Shown in pieces: positions 19,595 to 29,448 of a stretch of 64,000 nt of DNA. The stretch is from Candidatus Megaera polyxenophila. GTDB lineage: Bacteria; Pseudomonadota; Alphaproteobacteria; Rickettsiales; Rickettsiaceae. The translations under genes were made by a program, and so were the position numbers. The notes under the pieces were generated by a model. That model saw nothing but the letters and a program-made list of their open reading frames with translations, ran no database searches and was not told the DNA's origin. The stretch covers positions 124,001 to 188,000 of the forward strand of contig AP017964.1 in assembly GCA_037101405.1 (NCBI GenBank), given 5' to 3'. Numbering within the stretch: the stretch's first letter is position 1; each line of letters begins with the position of its first letter.

Positions 19595-20458
19595 ATGATA
19601 CTTATCAGCAATCAATCAGAGTTTAATAAAATCTGCGAGGTTTTATCAAATGAAAGAATTCTTTATATGGATACTGAGTTTCATAGGAGAAAAACTTACT
19701 ATGCGATTTTAAGTATTATTCAGATTAGTACTCCTAATCAACAGATAATAATAGATGCGCTTAGTGATATAAACCTCTCTGCCTTAAAAACCATACTGCT
19801 TAACCCACTTATACTGAAAGTACTCCACTCTCCAGACCAAGACTTTGAAATATTTTTAAAGCTTTTTGGTGCTCTCCCAAAAAACGTTTTTGATACTCAA
19901 ATTGCAGCAAATGTTTGTGGTATGGAAGAAGGAATGGGTTATAGCAAATTATGTAAAGCAATGTTAAATATTGAGATAGATAAATCGCTTCAAAAGGCCA
20001 ATTGGCTTGAGAGGCCTTTATCTAAAGCTTTATTGGAATATGCAATCCGTGATACTGAATTTTTAATCCCCCTACACAGAATATTATCGGATACCTTAAC
20101 AAGCAGAAAATTATGGGATAATTATAACTCTAAAACTGCCAAATTATTAGATAGTAATTCTTATAAATTTTCTCCTGAGAGAATAATCCAAAAAATGGAA
20201 CTAAGGAATAAAAATGAAGAATTTTTACATAAGTTGTTCCAATTTACTTTACTTAGGGAAGAATGCTCGCAGATACTTAATATTCCAAGAAACCATTGCG
20301 CTAAAGATCATGATCTTATACTCCTTTCAACTCATTTACCTACTAATAATGAGCAATTAAATAAGCTTTACCTGGGCTTTATTCCATTATGTAAAACCCA
20401 GTTCAGAAATAAAATATTTGATTTATCTGAAGGGTTAAAAACTAGCAAATTAACTTAA
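19595..20458 (+). CDS. rnd: Ribonuclease D
   Basis: This 287-residue 3'-5' exoribonuclease of the DEDD family trims the 3' ends of tRNA precursors. The first exonuclease motif is MDTEFHRRKTYY with Asp26 and Glu28. Motif II lies in LHSPDQDFEIF and motif III in YAIRDTEFLIPL. The C-terminal part is short, leaving room for at most one reduced HRDC-like domain, against two in E. coli RNase D (375 residues). Its ATG lies 80 bases from the aspS start on the opposite strand, so both promoters must share that gap. Confidence 0.93.
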   Translation: MILISNQSEFNKICEVLSNERILYMDTEFHRRKTYYAILSIIQISTPNQQIIIDALSDINLSALKTILLNPLILKVLHSPDQDFEIFLKLFGALPKNVFDTQIAANVCGMEEGMGYSKLCKAMLNIEIDKSLQKANWLERPLSKALLEYAIRDTEFLIPLHRILSDTLTSRKLWDNYNSKTAKLLDSNSYKFSPERIIQKMELRNKNEEFLHKLFQFTLLREECSQILNIPRNHCAKDHDLILLSTHLPTNNEQLNKLYLGFIPLCKTQFRNKIFDLSEGLKTSKLT

Positions 20459-20615
20459 TATATCATTTAAATTTTTATTAGCGAACTAGCCAATTTATCC
20501 CTTAATTTCTCTCTTAAATATATTAGTAATTATTTAATCACCGATTTTTTTATAAATACACTTGCATCATCGAAAAAGAGTTACTACCATTTAAAATGTT
20601 AAGTATCTATTTATT

Positions 20616-21230
20616 ATGGCCAGAAAAAGTATTTTTAAAAAATCTCAAATAAATCATTCTTTGAAATTTTTTACTTTTAGTAAAAAACCTATTCGATCAA
20701 TTTTAGCTACTTTAACTCTAGGAATCGCTATTGGTGTTGGTTACGAAGAAATGATAGGTATAGGGACCTGGCATAAATTTCAAGCAGATACCGATAAAAT
20801 TAACGTTTGCTTTACCCCACCATCTGGTTGTGGTAGCTTGATTGCTCAACAAATAACTAAAGCAAAAGAATCTATTTTCGTTCAAGCTTACGGGCTAACA
20901 TCTGATATGATAATTCATCAGCTTAAAAATGCTCATGAACGAGGGGTAAAAGTCAGGATTTTGTTAGATGGAGGAAATTTAAGCGATAACAAGGATATTT
21001 TCGAACATTTTAAAAGGCTTGGCATTGATGTATATTATGATAAAATGCCTGGGATTGCTCATAATAAAGTAATGATAATTGATCGAAAGAAAGTTATAAC
21101 AGGCTCTTTTAATTTCACTAAGGCAGCAGATAACAAAAATGCTGAGAATGTACTCTTAATAGAAGATAGTGAACTTGCTGCAACCTATATAGATAATTGG
21201 AAAAGTAGGGCAAAACATAATATACATTAA
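20616..21230 (+). CDS. pld: Phospholipase D family protein, single HKD
   Basis: The protein has 204 residues, with a hydrophobic segment at about 28-45 that may be a signal anchor. One HKD motif is present (HNKVMIID: His149, Lys151, Asp156) followed by GSFNFT. With a single HKD it belongs with Nuc/rickettsial Pld-type enzymes, which dimerise to build one active site. In Rickettsia prowazekii the homologue has been linked to phagosome escape. The upstream 157 bp hold no gene. It starts a plus-strand run of four closely spaced genes (pld, M23 peptidase, MrpF-like, ubiH-like), with 15 bases to the next start. Confidence 0.93.
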   Translation: MARKSIFKKSQINHSLKFFTFSKKPIRSILATLTLGIAIGVGYEEMIGIGTWHKFQADTDKINVCFTPPSGCGSLIAQQITKAKESIFVQAYGLTSDMIIHQLKNAHERGVKVRILLDGGNLSDNKDIFEHFKRLGIDVYYDKMPGIAHNKVMIIDRKKVITGSFNFTKAADNKNAENVLLIEDSELAATYIDNWKSRAKHNIH

Positions 21231-21245
21231 TAATTAGTATTAAAT

Positions 21246-22247
21246 ATGAACAAAATATTTTTTTTATACTTTCGCTTAATAATTATCTTTTCAATTTGCT
21301 GGTTACAAAATGCTTGGGGAATAACAGCTATTGAATTGCCTATCGATTGTAAGCTCGGAGAAAACTGCTGGATTGCCAACTTACCGAGGCATTTTAATGA
21401 TGGTAAAGAAGTAGACTACAAGTGCGGGGTCAGGACTTTTTCCGGTCACAGAGGTACGGATTTTATTCTAGAAAGTATCGAACAAATTAAACAAGGAGTG
21501 GATGTGCTTTCTCCGTTTGATGGAGTAGTTAAAGCAGTAAGAGATGGAATTGAAGATATCAATGTAGATATCGGTGGTCTTGACAAAATAAAAGACCAAG
21601 AATGTGGTAACGGGGTAGTTATTACTACACCTGATTTAGAAGCCCAGCTTTGTCATATGCAAAAAGGTTCTATTTCGGTCAAAGTAGGCGATCGGGTATT
21701 AGCCGGCGAGCGTCTTGGTTCTGTTGGTCTATCTGGCAACACTAACCATCCTCATCTTTATTTTGCTCTTAGTAAAAAAAATCAAGACGGTAGTTTAAGC
21801 GAAATAGATCCTTTTTATGGTGATCAACCTAATTGCGGTCTCCGTCCCCAACCCTTGTGGGAAAATCCGGATTATTTAAGCGAAAACATCAAAGATGGAA
21901 TTGTTTATAACTATGGAGTAGCTTTTCAAATACCGGAACTGGCAAAAGTTAGGGAAGGATACTATCAGCGCATTATCCAACCTCGTAATCCGGAAGTTAT
22001 AATGGTCTTTGCTGATGTTTTATCAGTTGATAAAGGACATAAAATGAAGGTGCAATTTCTTGATTCAGAAGAAAAAATACTTTTTGAGAAAGAACATGAA
22101 TTCTCTAAATACCAACCTAAATACTTTTTTTATGTTGGCAAGAACCTTCATAAAGAACAAATACACGGTAATTTCACTATAAAAATTGCTTATACAAAAC
22201 CTGATGAATCTGTTGTAACTTATAGCAAAGAAGTGGTACTTGAGTGA
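21246..22247 (+). CDS. M23 family metallopeptidase (LytM domain), secreted
   Basis: The 333-residue protein begins with a signal peptide (about 1-25, LIIIFSICWLQNAWG). The catalytic LytM/M23 domain has its zinc ligands in place: HxxxD at His68/Asp72 (GHRGTDF), a further His137 (LCHM), and HxH at His168/His170 (NHPHLYFAL). These enzymes cleave peptidoglycan cross-links in the periplasm. A C-terminal domain of about 110 residues, rich in beta-type sequence, follows and is not recognised. It starts 15 bases after pld and is probably co-transcribed with it. Confidence 0.9.
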   Translation: MNKIFFLYFRLIIIFSICWLQNAWGITAIELPIDCKLGENCWIANLPRHFNDGKEVDYKCGVRTFSGHRGTDFILESIEQIKQGVDVLSPFDGVVKAVRDGIEDINVDIGGLDKIKDQECGNGVVITTPDLEAQLCHMQKGSISVKVGDRVLAGERLGSVGLSGNTNHPHLYFALSKKNQDGSLSEIDPFYGDQPNCGLRPQPLWENPDYLSENIKDGIVYNYGVAFQIPELAKVREGYYQRIIQPRNPEVIMVFADVLSVDKGHKMKVQFLDSEEKILFEKEHEFSKYQPKYFFYVGKNLHKEQIHGNFTIKIAYTKPDESVVTYSKEVVLE

Positions 22248-22277
22248 TAATAGAGTATTTTAACGTGGGATAGAAAG

Positions 22278-22550
22278 ATGCTAAATATCTGTTTAGTGGT
22301 GTTATTACTTTTCTCGGGAGTAGTAGTCTGCGCCATGTTACTGCAAAAGGAAATATTTACAAAATTATTATTTTTAAATACCGCAACTAGTTTAATATCT
22401 TTATTTATCTGCTTTTTAGGAAGCTATAAAGTTAATAGCTCTTACATCGACATCGCTTTAATATATTTTTTACTAAGCGTGGTTGGAAACTTGGCTTACT
22501 TAAAATATTTTTTACAGAAACATCAAAAAGAAGTAAAGAATGAGCAGTAA
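22278..22550 (+). CDS. MrpF/PhaF-like membrane subunit
   Basis: The product is a 90-residue hydrophobic protein with three predicted helices and the motif SYIDIALIYFLLSVVGNLAYLKY, which resembles the conserved D-x-A-L-x-Y-x-L-L-S-F of subunit F in multisubunit Na+/H+ antiporters. No other Mrp subunit is encoded next to it, so either the rest lies elsewhere or this subunit works alone. Its last 11 bases overlap the start of the following hydroxylase gene, which implies coupled translation. Confidence 0.7.
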   Translation: MLNICLVVLLLFSGVVVCAMLLQKEIFTKLLFLNTATSLISLFICFLGSYKVNSSYIDIALIYFLLSVVGNLAYLKYFLQKHQKEVKNEQ

Positions 22551-23712
22551 TAATAATATTGTGATCCTTGGCTGCGGGCTTAGTGGCATGATAACTGCCC
22601 TAGCTTTAGCAAAATACAATATCTCCAGTATTATTGTTGAAGCGCAGCCTACTACAAACCAAGAATTTTTTGACGATATTAGAACTACTGCCATCAATGC
22701 TGCTTCCCGAAACATCTTTGAAAAAATTGGTATTTGGCCAGAGCTATTAGAATTATGTGGGCCTATAAATGATATATATGTTGTTGATAATAAAGCCCCT
22801 GAAATGCTTCATTTTTTAATAGAAGATGAAGATAGTTCTAAAAATAGGAAAATGGGTTATTTAATAGAGAATACAAAATTTAAAAAATGCCTTTATGATT
22901 TAGTTAAACAAAATAACCTTATAACTGTTTTAGACAATATAAAATACCAGGCAATTAATAATAATTCGGACTATTGCAAGATTAAACTGAGTAATAATAG
23001 TCAATTAGTGTGTAAACTGCTTATAGTTTGCGACGGTAAAAACTCCAGAGCAAAAAATCTATTTTTTTCCAACGATATAGAAGTAGATTACAACCAACAA
23101 GCCTTAACTTTTATTGTGGGACATGAAAGAAACCACGAAGGCACCGCTGTTGAACATTTTATGCCTACCGGCCCGTTTGCGATCCTGCCTTTAAAAGATC
23201 CTTATAAGTCGTCTATTGTATGGACGGTTTCTGAAAGTTACGCATCAGCTCTTTTAACCATAGAACCCAAAGAATTTGCTTATCTAGTTCAAGAAAACTT
23301 TGGTTCATTTCTAGGAAAAATTGAATTCCAAAGTAAGGTGGGTGGATTCCCGCTTAAAGCGTATACGGCTAAAAAATACTATAATAATAGCATAGTCCTA
23401 ATTGCTGATACTGCTCATGTGATTCATCCTCTTGCAGGGCAAGGTCTAAACCAAGGAATAAAAGATATAGATTGCTTATCTAGTTTAATTGCTGTAAATA
23501 GTATTAATAAAGATACGCTGATTAACTATCAAAAACTTAGACAAGACGATAATAAAAATATGCTCTTAATTACTGACGTTATTAATAGTATTTTTTCGTC
23601 CAACTCAAAAATATTTCACTCAACAAGACAGCTTGGTTTTAAAGCAATAGAAAAAATTCCCCCTTTTAAAGAAATGCTGATAAAATACGCCATGGGAGAA
23701 AGAGGAAAATAA
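22540..23712 (+). CDS. ubiH: FAD-dependent hydroxylase of ubiquinone synthesis (UbiH/UbiF/COQ6 family)
   Basis: The 390-residue flavoprotein monooxygenase starts with a Rossmann FAD-binding motif (ILGCGLSGMITALALA, about 8-23). It has the DG motif (VCDGKNSRAKN, near 165) and the ubiquinone-hydroxylase signature ADTAHVIHPLAGQGLNQGIKD (about 283-303). The family adds ring hydroxyl groups during ubiquinone synthesis at the inner membrane. Which ring position it hydroxylates cannot be told from the sequence, and alphaproteobacterial members can act at more than one. It converges on the cytochrome c gene 17 bases downstream. Confidence 0.9.
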   Translation: MSSNNNIVILGCGLSGMITALALAKYNISSIIVEAQPTTNQEFFDDIRTTAINAASRNIFEKIGIWPELLELCGPINDIYVVDNKAPEMLHFLIEDEDSSKNRKMGYLIENTKFKKCLYDLVKQNNLITVLDNIKYQAINNNSDYCKIKLSNNSQLVCKLLIVCDGKNSRAKNLFFSNDIEVDYNQQALTFIVGHERNHEGTAVEHFMPTGPFAILPLKDPYKSSIVWTVSESYASALLTIEPKEFAYLVQENFGSFLGKIEFQSKVGGFPLKAYTAKKYYNNSIVLIADTAHVIHPLAGQGLNQGIKDIDCLSSLIAVNSINKDTLINYQKLRQDDNKNMLLITDVINSIFSSNSKIFHSTRQLGFKAIEKIPPFKEMLIKYAMGERGK

Positions 23713-23729
23713 GTAATTTTAACAACCAA

Positions 23730-24248
23730 TTAACTGGCTTTTTCTTTCAAAAATGCAATTACGTCTGCAATTTCTTCAGGTTTGCTAAGGCCGGCAAACG
23801 ACATTTTAGTACCAGGAATAAATTTAGATGGTTTATGCAGGAACTTATATAAACTTTCATCATCCCAAACCCCGCCGGCAGCTTGCAGTGCTTTTGAATA
23901 GGCAAAATCGTTTCTATGTGCTTTAGGCCCTCCAGCAACTTTCCATAGATTTGGACCTACTTTATTTGTTCCCCCATTATCAAAACTATGACAGGAAACG
24001 CATTTTTTTATTATCCCTGCTCCCGCTTCCGCATTAGCTTTTGCCATCAGTGCTTTAATATCAACAGGTATCTCTTTTGTTTCCCCAGCATTTGTAGCAC
24101 TAGCTTCTTCTACTTCTAAATGATATCCTCTTTGTGATACCTGAAGCTTTGGCTTGTATAAAATGTTAGCTACAAAGCCAACAAGCATTGCAATTAAACT
24201 AGCAAGTAGTATTGCCGCAACGATTTTATTTAACTCTATTCCGGACAT
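23730..24248 (-). CDS. cycM: Membrane-anchored cytochrome c
   Basis: This class I cytochrome c (172 residues) has an uncleaved N-terminal anchor helix (about 8-30, IVAAILLASLIAMLVGFVANIL). The haem site is CVSCH (Cys83, Cys86, His87) and the sixth ligand is probably Met149 (GTKMSFAG). The layout matches CycM/cytochrome c552 of alphaproteobacteria, which carries electrons from the bc1 complex to cytochrome oxidase. Downstream on the same strand there is no co-directed gene. tsaD ends 48 bases upstream, so the two may be co-transcribed. Confidence 0.94.
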   Translation of the reverse strand: MSGIELNKIVAAILLASLIAMLVGFVANILYKPKLQVSQRGYHLEVEEASATNAGETKEIPVDIKALMAKANAEAGAGIIKKCVSCHSFDNGGTNKVGPNLWKVAGGPKAHRNDFAYSKALQAAGGVWDDESLYKFLHKPSKFIPGTKMSFAGLSKPEEIADVIAFLKEKAS

Positions 24249-24296
24249 AAATCTTATTAGTGTTATTAACCAAATATATGCATCAAAATGTCATGA

Positions 24297-25325
24297 TTAT
24301 AAGTCTTCCAAGCCCCAACGTGCCCTCGGTTTAAAGCTTACATCGTTTATTATACCAGCGTAAAAACGCTCCAGTCCAGCAAAAGCTATCATTGCTGCAT
24401 TATCCGTACATAAGTTTATTGGCGGTGCAACAAAATTATACCCACTTTCCTGCGCAACAGATAAAAGTGTAGATCTTAGGGCTTTATTAGCTGCGACGCC
24501 TCCCGCAACCACTAAAGTCTTACCTGCTGCTATTTTTTCATATTCATTAATAGCATATTTTGTTTTTTTGTAAATAATATTGCTAATAGCTTTCTGAAAG
24601 CTTGCTGCCACATCACAAATATCCTGCTCCGACAACATTCCTAACTGTTCTATTTTTATCCTTACTGCTGTTTTTAAACCAGAGAAAGACATATCGCAAG
24701 TTTTCTGGTTAATCATTGGCATAGGTAATTCAAATCTATTTCCGTTACCATTTAGGGCCTTTTTTTCTATTTCTGGTCCACCCGGAAAACCGAGATTCAT
24801 CATTTTAGCTACTTTATCAAAAGCTTCTCCTATTGCATCATCTAAAGTTTGGCCAAGAATCTTATATTTACCAAGACCTAGTATAGCTACATACTGGCAA
24901 TGCCCGCCGCTAGCAAGGAGCAGTAAATAAGGATACTCAACCTGATCGGTTAATCTAGCCGTTAAAGCATGCCCCTCAAGATGATTGATAGCAATAAAAG
25001 GTTTTTTAAGTACGCTGGAGATCGCTTTTGCAAACATAGCACCTACAATAACGCCGCCAATAAGGCCTGGTCCGCTTGTTGCAGCTATAACATCAATTTC
25101 CTTGATATCCATTTTTGCTTCAGATAAAGCTAGATTTATAGCTTTCTTTAGATGTTTCATATGAGAGCGAGCTGCAATCTCAGGGACTACCCCTTGAAAT
25201 ATTTCATGCTCGCTCTTTTGAGAGATAACGATGTTCGAAAGTATACAACGATTAGAGTCAATAATTGCCACCCCAGTATCGTCACAACTGGATTCTATCC
25301 CAAGAACTCTAATATATTCAGACAA
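24297..25325 (-). CDS. tsaD: tRNA N6-threonylcarbamoyladenosine synthase subunit
   Basis: TsaD/Gcp (342 residues) transfers the threonylcarbamoyl group to A37 of tRNAs that read ANN codons, together with TsaB and TsaE. The ASKHA-fold signatures are present: [11 protein letters not shown] at the N-terminus, the metal-binding HLEGH (His115, His119), [15 protein letters not shown], and [10 protein letters not shown] near the C-terminus. Length is normal. It lies between htpG and the cytochrome c gene on the minus strand. Confidence 0.97.
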   Translation of the reverse strand: MSEYIRVLGIESSCDDTGVAIIDSNRCILSNIVISQKSEHEIFQGVVPEIAARSHMKHLKKAINLALSEAKMDIKEIDVIAATSGPGLIGGVIVGAMFAKAISSVLKKPFIAINHLEGHALTARLTDQVEYPYLLLLASGGHCQYVAILGLGKYKILGQTLDDAIGEAFDKVAKMMNLGFPGGPEIEKKALNGNGNRFELPMPMINQKTCDMSFSGLKTAVRIKIEQLGMLSEQDICDVAASFQKAISNIIYKKTKYAINEYEKIAAGKTLVVAGGVAANKALRSTLLSVAQESGYNFVAPPINLCTDNAAMIAFAGLERFYAGIINDVSFKPRARWGLEDL

Positions 25326-25393
25326 TTACCTTGCTCTCTTCTAATCTTTTAACATTAAAGCTTACTTATTTACCATAGCTTGTAAACTTTGGC

Positions 25394-27271
25394 TTATACG
25401 TTAGCCTTTTCTAAAAAGTAGTTCAACCTTCTGGCAAAAGCACCAGCATCTTCAACAGGTTGGCCTTCAATAACACAAGCTTGATCAAACAATAAATGGA
25501 CAAGTTGCTTATTTTCTTCTTCATGTTCCGTGCTGTCTATTTGGCTGAGGATTTTTTTTACAATTTTATGGTTAGGATTAACTTCAAGGATTTTACTAGA
25601 GGCTGCAGATAACTGCTTTTGTTCTATTAAAAATCTTTCCATTCTTATATCCATAGCTCCTTCACCTACCGCAAGACAAGCAGGGCTTGATGTTAATTTT
25701 TTTGAAATTTTTACGTCTTTAACTAAACTACCTAATGTTTCTTTAAAATAACCGATTAACTTCTCGTTAGAAGAATCATTATTTTCCTTTGAGCTTTCTT
25801 TCTGATCAACCTTATTTTCAGCTGAATCAGTTTTATTTAGATCTATATCAGCTCTGGTTACAGACTTAATTTGAATGTCTTTATAACGACCGTTAACATT
25901 GACCCAGAAATCATCAACAGTATCAGTAAAGAGCAAAACATCGATTCCTTTACTTAAAAATCCTTCTATCTGAGGGCTGTTTTTAAGTTTAGTTGCATCT
26001 TCTCCGCTTAAATAATAGATGGTTTTCTCATCACCTTTACAATTATCCAGATATTCGTCGAAGCTGATCATTTTGTCATGCAAGGCGCTTCTAAATACAC
26101 AAACTTCTAATAATTTTTCATGATCAGAGGTAACTTCACATAATCCTTCTTTTAATGCTCCACCAAAATTATTCCAGAAAACAAGATACTCTTCGAAATT
26201 TTCATCCTTTTTCTTTTTAAGTTCAGTAAGAACTCTTTTTGTAATGGAGTTTTTAATTTTTTCTATAGTAGAGTTATGCTGCAGAGTTTCTCTACTAATA
26301 TTGAGCGGTAGATCCTCCGAATCTACTACACCTCTTAGGAAACGTAGGTATGGCGGGACAATATCTATATTTTCATCGGTAATAAAAACTCTTTTTATGT
26401 ATAATTTTACTCGGCACTTACGATCCGGATGAAATAAATCAAAGGTTTTGGTAGACGGAATAAATAGTAAGTTAGTAAATTCAACCGTACCTTCGTTTTT
26501 ATTATGCATTATTATCCACGGATCATCAGGAGAGAACGAAACGTTTTTGTAGAATTCCTTGTATTGTTCTGGTTCAATATCACTCTTTGGGCGCATCCAT
26601 AAAGCTGAAGAAGAATTGACTTTGTTTGCTACCCCGTCATCATCCGTAAAATAAATAGGAACAGCTATATGGTCTGAATAATTCTTAACTATATGTTTTA
26701 ATCTAAAGTGGTCAAGAAAGGATTCTTCAGCTTCCTTTATGTGGAGCAATACTTCTGTCCCACGGGAAAAATCAATATCTACATCAGCTACGGTATACTC
26801 ACCGTTACCATCTGAACTCCAGGAATACACCTTATCCTCACCGGCTTTTCGTGAAGTAACGGTAATTTGATCAGCTACCATAAAGGCAGAATAGAAGCCG
26901 ACACCGAACTGTCCTATCAACATATTATCTTTTTTATTGTCTCCAGAAAGTTGACTGAGAAAATTTTGCGTGCCGGATTTAGCTATAGTACCGAGGTTTT
27001 CTTTCAAATCCTGCTTATTCATACCTATGCCGTTATCTCTAACTGAGATCGTTTTGGCATCCTTATTGATTTTGATATGAATCTTAAATTCCGGATCATC
27101 TGCAATTAAAGTGCTATCAGTCTGGGCAAGGTATCTTAACTTATCACAGGCATCGGAGCTATTAGAGATCAGCTCACGCATGAATATTTCTTTATTCGTA
27201 TAGATGGAATGAATCATTAAATGCAAAACTTTACCTATTTCTGCATCAAATTTATTTTTTTCCTCAGTCAT
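25394..27271 (-). CDS. htpG: Hsp90 chaperone HtpG
   Basis: The 625-residue bacterial Hsp90 has the full N-terminal GHKL ATPase domain: [21 protein letters not shown], and [13 protein letters not shown]. The middle domain contains [11 protein letters not shown]. The C-terminal dimerisation domain lacks the eukaryotic MEEVD end, as expected in bacteria. A short charged linker (about 485-505, [17 protein letters not shown]) is slightly longer than in E. coli. The gene appears intact. The 93 bases between its start and the neighbouring decayed gene may hold its promoter, but I saw no heat-shock-type element with confidence. Confidence 0.98.
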   Translation of the reverse strand: MTEEKNKFDAEIGKVLHLMIHSIYTNKEIFMRELISNSSDACDKLRYLAQTDSTLIADDPEFKIHIKINKDAKTISVRDNGIGMNKQDLKENLGTIAKSGTQNFLSQLSGDNKKDNMLIGQFGVGFYSAFMVADQITVTSRKAGEDKVYSWSSDGNGEYTVADVDIDFSRGTEVLLHIKEAEESFLDHFRLKHIVKNYSDHIAVPIYFTDDDGVANKVNSSSALWMRPKSDIEPEQYKEFYKNVSFSPDDPWIIMHNKNEGTVEFTNLLFIPSTKTFDLFHPDRKCRVKLYIKRVFITDENIDIVPPYLRFLRGVVDSEDLPLNISRETLQHNSTIEKIKNSITKRVLTELKKKKDENFEEYLVFWNNFGGALKEGLCEVTSDHEKLLEVCVFRSALHDKMISFDEYLDNCKGDEKTIYYLSGEDATKLKNSPQIEGFLSKGIDVLLFTDTVDDFWVNVNGRYKDIQIKSVTRADIDLNKTDSAENKVDQKESSKENNDSSNEKLIGYFKETLGSLVKDVKISKKLTSSPACLAVGEGAMDIRMERFLIEQKQLSAASSKILEVNPNHKIVKKILSQIDSTEHEEENKQLVHLLFDQACVIEGQPVEDAGAFARRLNYFLEKANV

Positions 27272-27364
27272 AATTTTCCCTTAAATTGTTGCTTGATTCA
27301 TATGATATATAGTTACTGAAAAGTAAAATTCAAATATGGTAGCAAAAAATATTTTATAAAATTA

Positions 27365-28260
27365 TTATGCTATTTCTCTATTAATATTCTCAAGGCAGAT
27401 TTTCTCTGTTACTTTCTGCAGTTTTTCCACTCTTTCAATTAAATAAAGTAACTCTTCCTTGGTAACCCTATATTCGTAGTTATACCTAGCATCAATATAG
27501 GCTTTTGCAAGCAACTCAAAACATTTTTTTTGCTCGTCAGTTTCACAAGGAAATATTTTAAATAATTCATGGTTATAACTCCTAGCCATTTGGCTAAGTT
27601 GTAATATGTCATGAAGTTTTGGTTTATAACCTGTAAAAACTAGCAGAATAGTGCTGTAAAAACTCTCTGTAGCTTGATGAAGCTCCAAAAGCTCCTTTGT
27701 TAAAATCCTTTCTTTCCAGAGCATGAAAGGTATCAATAAAAAACGATGCACCTTTGCCAAACCAGTGTTTATAATCTTTTTGTGCTATTTCTTTTCTTTT
27801 TTCCGTTGGTAGCTCTTTTGCTTCTGATAGTTTAAATTCACCACTATCATAAAGTAGCACTCCTTCCTTTTTTATATCGGTAAAAAAATACTGCCCCTGT
27901 TCTAGATGCTCGTTTACGACGTTAATAGATTCCAGAACAATAGTTACTAAGGGTTCTTTTAATCCTAAACCACGAAGTCCTTTTTTTTTCCAGTCTTCTT
28001 TTTATATTATCCTCTATCCGAAAGCGGGCCGCTCCACCTCCATATTTTCCTTTGACTATAACCATAATGTCAAAATTACTCTGGTAACTGTAAAGTATAT
28101 GGCCTTCAGTGTACCAATCCTGTACCCACGTTCCTTTTGCGTAAGAACCAAAAAGGATAATCATAGCTATTTTATCTCTAGCTGAAGCCAGAATTTCCTC
28201 TGTAACCCTTGCTAATCTTTCCCGAGCTATAAGAGAACGTGGGGGTAGAGTGGTTTTCAC
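27365..28260 (-). pseudogene. Nucleotidyltransferase-HEPN protein, broken by two frameshifts
   Basis: Three overlapping minus-strand frames join into one protein of about 300 residues. The first part (28260 to about 27985) is a minimal nucleotidyltransferase, with GSYAKG and the SNFDIMV acidic motif. It shifts frame at a run of nine A (coding strand) near 27980; with eight A it would continue as EKKGLRGLGLKEPLV. The middle part runs to about 27690, where one extra G (coding TTTTGGAG for TTTTGAG) shifts the frame again. The last part is the HEPN domain (ELHQATESFYSTILLVFTGYKPKLHDI). MNT-HEPN proteins act as toxin-antitoxin or nucleotide-modifying pairs and are common in rickettsiae, often decayed. 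Slippage at the A run might still give some product past the first break, but not past the second. Confidence 0.85.
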
Positions 28261-28272
28261 AATAAATTTAAT

Positions 28273-29448
28273 CTATGGTTTTTCAAAGCACATAGCAATA
28301 CCCATCCCTCCGCCGATACACAAGGTAGCAAGAGCTTTTTTAGCTGATATTTTTTGCATTTCGTGCAATAAAGTCACTAAGACTCTAGCACCACTTGCTC
28401 CAATCGGATGGCCAATAGCGACAGCGCCGCCATTAACATTAACTTTGCTCGTGTCCCATTTCATCTGCTCATTAACGTAACATGCCTGCACGGCAAATGC
28501 TTCATTTGCTTCTATGAGATCAAGGTCATCAACACTCCATCCTGCTCTTGCCAACGCTAATTTCGCAGCCGGCACCGGACCTGTACCCATGATTGAAGGA
28601 TCAACCCCGCACATACCAGTTGAAACAATTCTAGCAATCGGGTTTAAATTATATTTTTTGACTGCTTCTTCTGAAGCAACCAGTACTGCCGCTGCACCAT
28701 CGTTTATGGTTGAGGCATTACCGGCTGTAACAGTACCGGCAGGATCAAATGCCGGCCGTAGCTTGCTTAGAACTTCTAGGGAAGAATCTCCTCTTACCCC
28801 TTCATCGTAATCAAAGATTTTTGTTTCTTTTTTCAGTTGCACTTCAATCGGTACGATTTCATTTTTAAATCTACCATTTTTTTGAGCGGCTGCTGCTTTT
28901 GCTTGTGATTTAACTGCAAATTCATCCTGCATTTCTCTGGAAATGTTAAATTTTTTGGCAATATTTTCTGCTGTAATCCCCATTGCAACACCCGAAAAAA
29001 CATCAGTTAAGCCATCATACATCATAAAATCAATTAATTTCTCATCACCAAATTTCCTGCCGCTCCTAATGTAAGTACCGTGCATTCCAAGAGACATATT
29101 TTCCTGTCCTCCTGCAATAATTAAATCAGCTTGTTTGCAAGCAATAGCATTCGCAGCTATTGATACCGCCTTTAACCCCGAACCACAAACTTTATTGATA
29201 GTAACGGCCGGAACGGATGTATCCATACCTGCTTTAATAGCAGCCTGACGAGCGGGATTCTGCCCTGATCCGCCGGTAATTACCTGTCCTAATATTACTT
29301 CGCTGATTAATTTATTATCGACTTTACTGTCATCTAATATAGCTTTAATTACGCTTGCACCAAGCGTAGGAGCTGGAATTTGTGACAAACTCCCTAAAAA
29401 TGAACCTACCGCAGTTCTTTTAGCATGTGTAATAAATACTTCCTTCAT
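28273..29448 (-). CDS. phbA: Acetyl-CoA acetyltransferase (thiolase)
   Basis: This is a biosynthetic-type thiolase of 391 residues that condenses two acetyl-CoA into acetoacetyl-CoA. The nucleophilic Cys88 lies in NKVCGSGLKA, the catalytic His in GHPIGASGARV, and the second catalytic Cys near the C-terminus in CIGGGMGIAMCF. Its ATG overlaps the stop of the upstream PhaC-like gene by four bases, so the two are translated together. Together they supply the first and last steps of polyhydroxybutyrate synthesis. The middle reductase (phaB) is not in this stretch, although a FabG-type reductase is encoded at 63147-63875. Confidence 0.95.
   Translation of the reverse strand: MKEVFITHAKRTAVGSFLGSLSQIPAPTLGASVIKAILDDSKVDNKLISEVILGQVITGGSGQNPARQAAIKAGMDTSVPAVTINKVCGSGLKAVSIAANAIACKQADLIIAGGQENMSLGMHGTYIRSGRKFGDEKLIDFMMYDGLTDVFSGVAMGITAENIAKKFNISREMQDEFAVKSQAKAAAAQKNGRFKNEIVPIEVQLKKETKIFDYDEGVRGDSSLEVLSKLRPAFDPAGTVTAGNASTINDGAAAVLVASEEAVKKYNLNPIARIVSTGMCGVDPSIMGTGPVPAAKLALARAGWSVDDLDLIEANEAFAVQACYVNEQMKWDTSKVNVNGGAVAIGHPIGASGARVLVTLLHEMQKISAKKALATLCIGGGMGIAMCFEKP

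Noticed and set aside
27624..27860. Separate small gene in the middle of the MNT-HEPN region
   Set aside because: It is the middle frame of a broken larger protein; its end (SSSYREFLQHYS) is out of frame with the conserved HEPN sequence.
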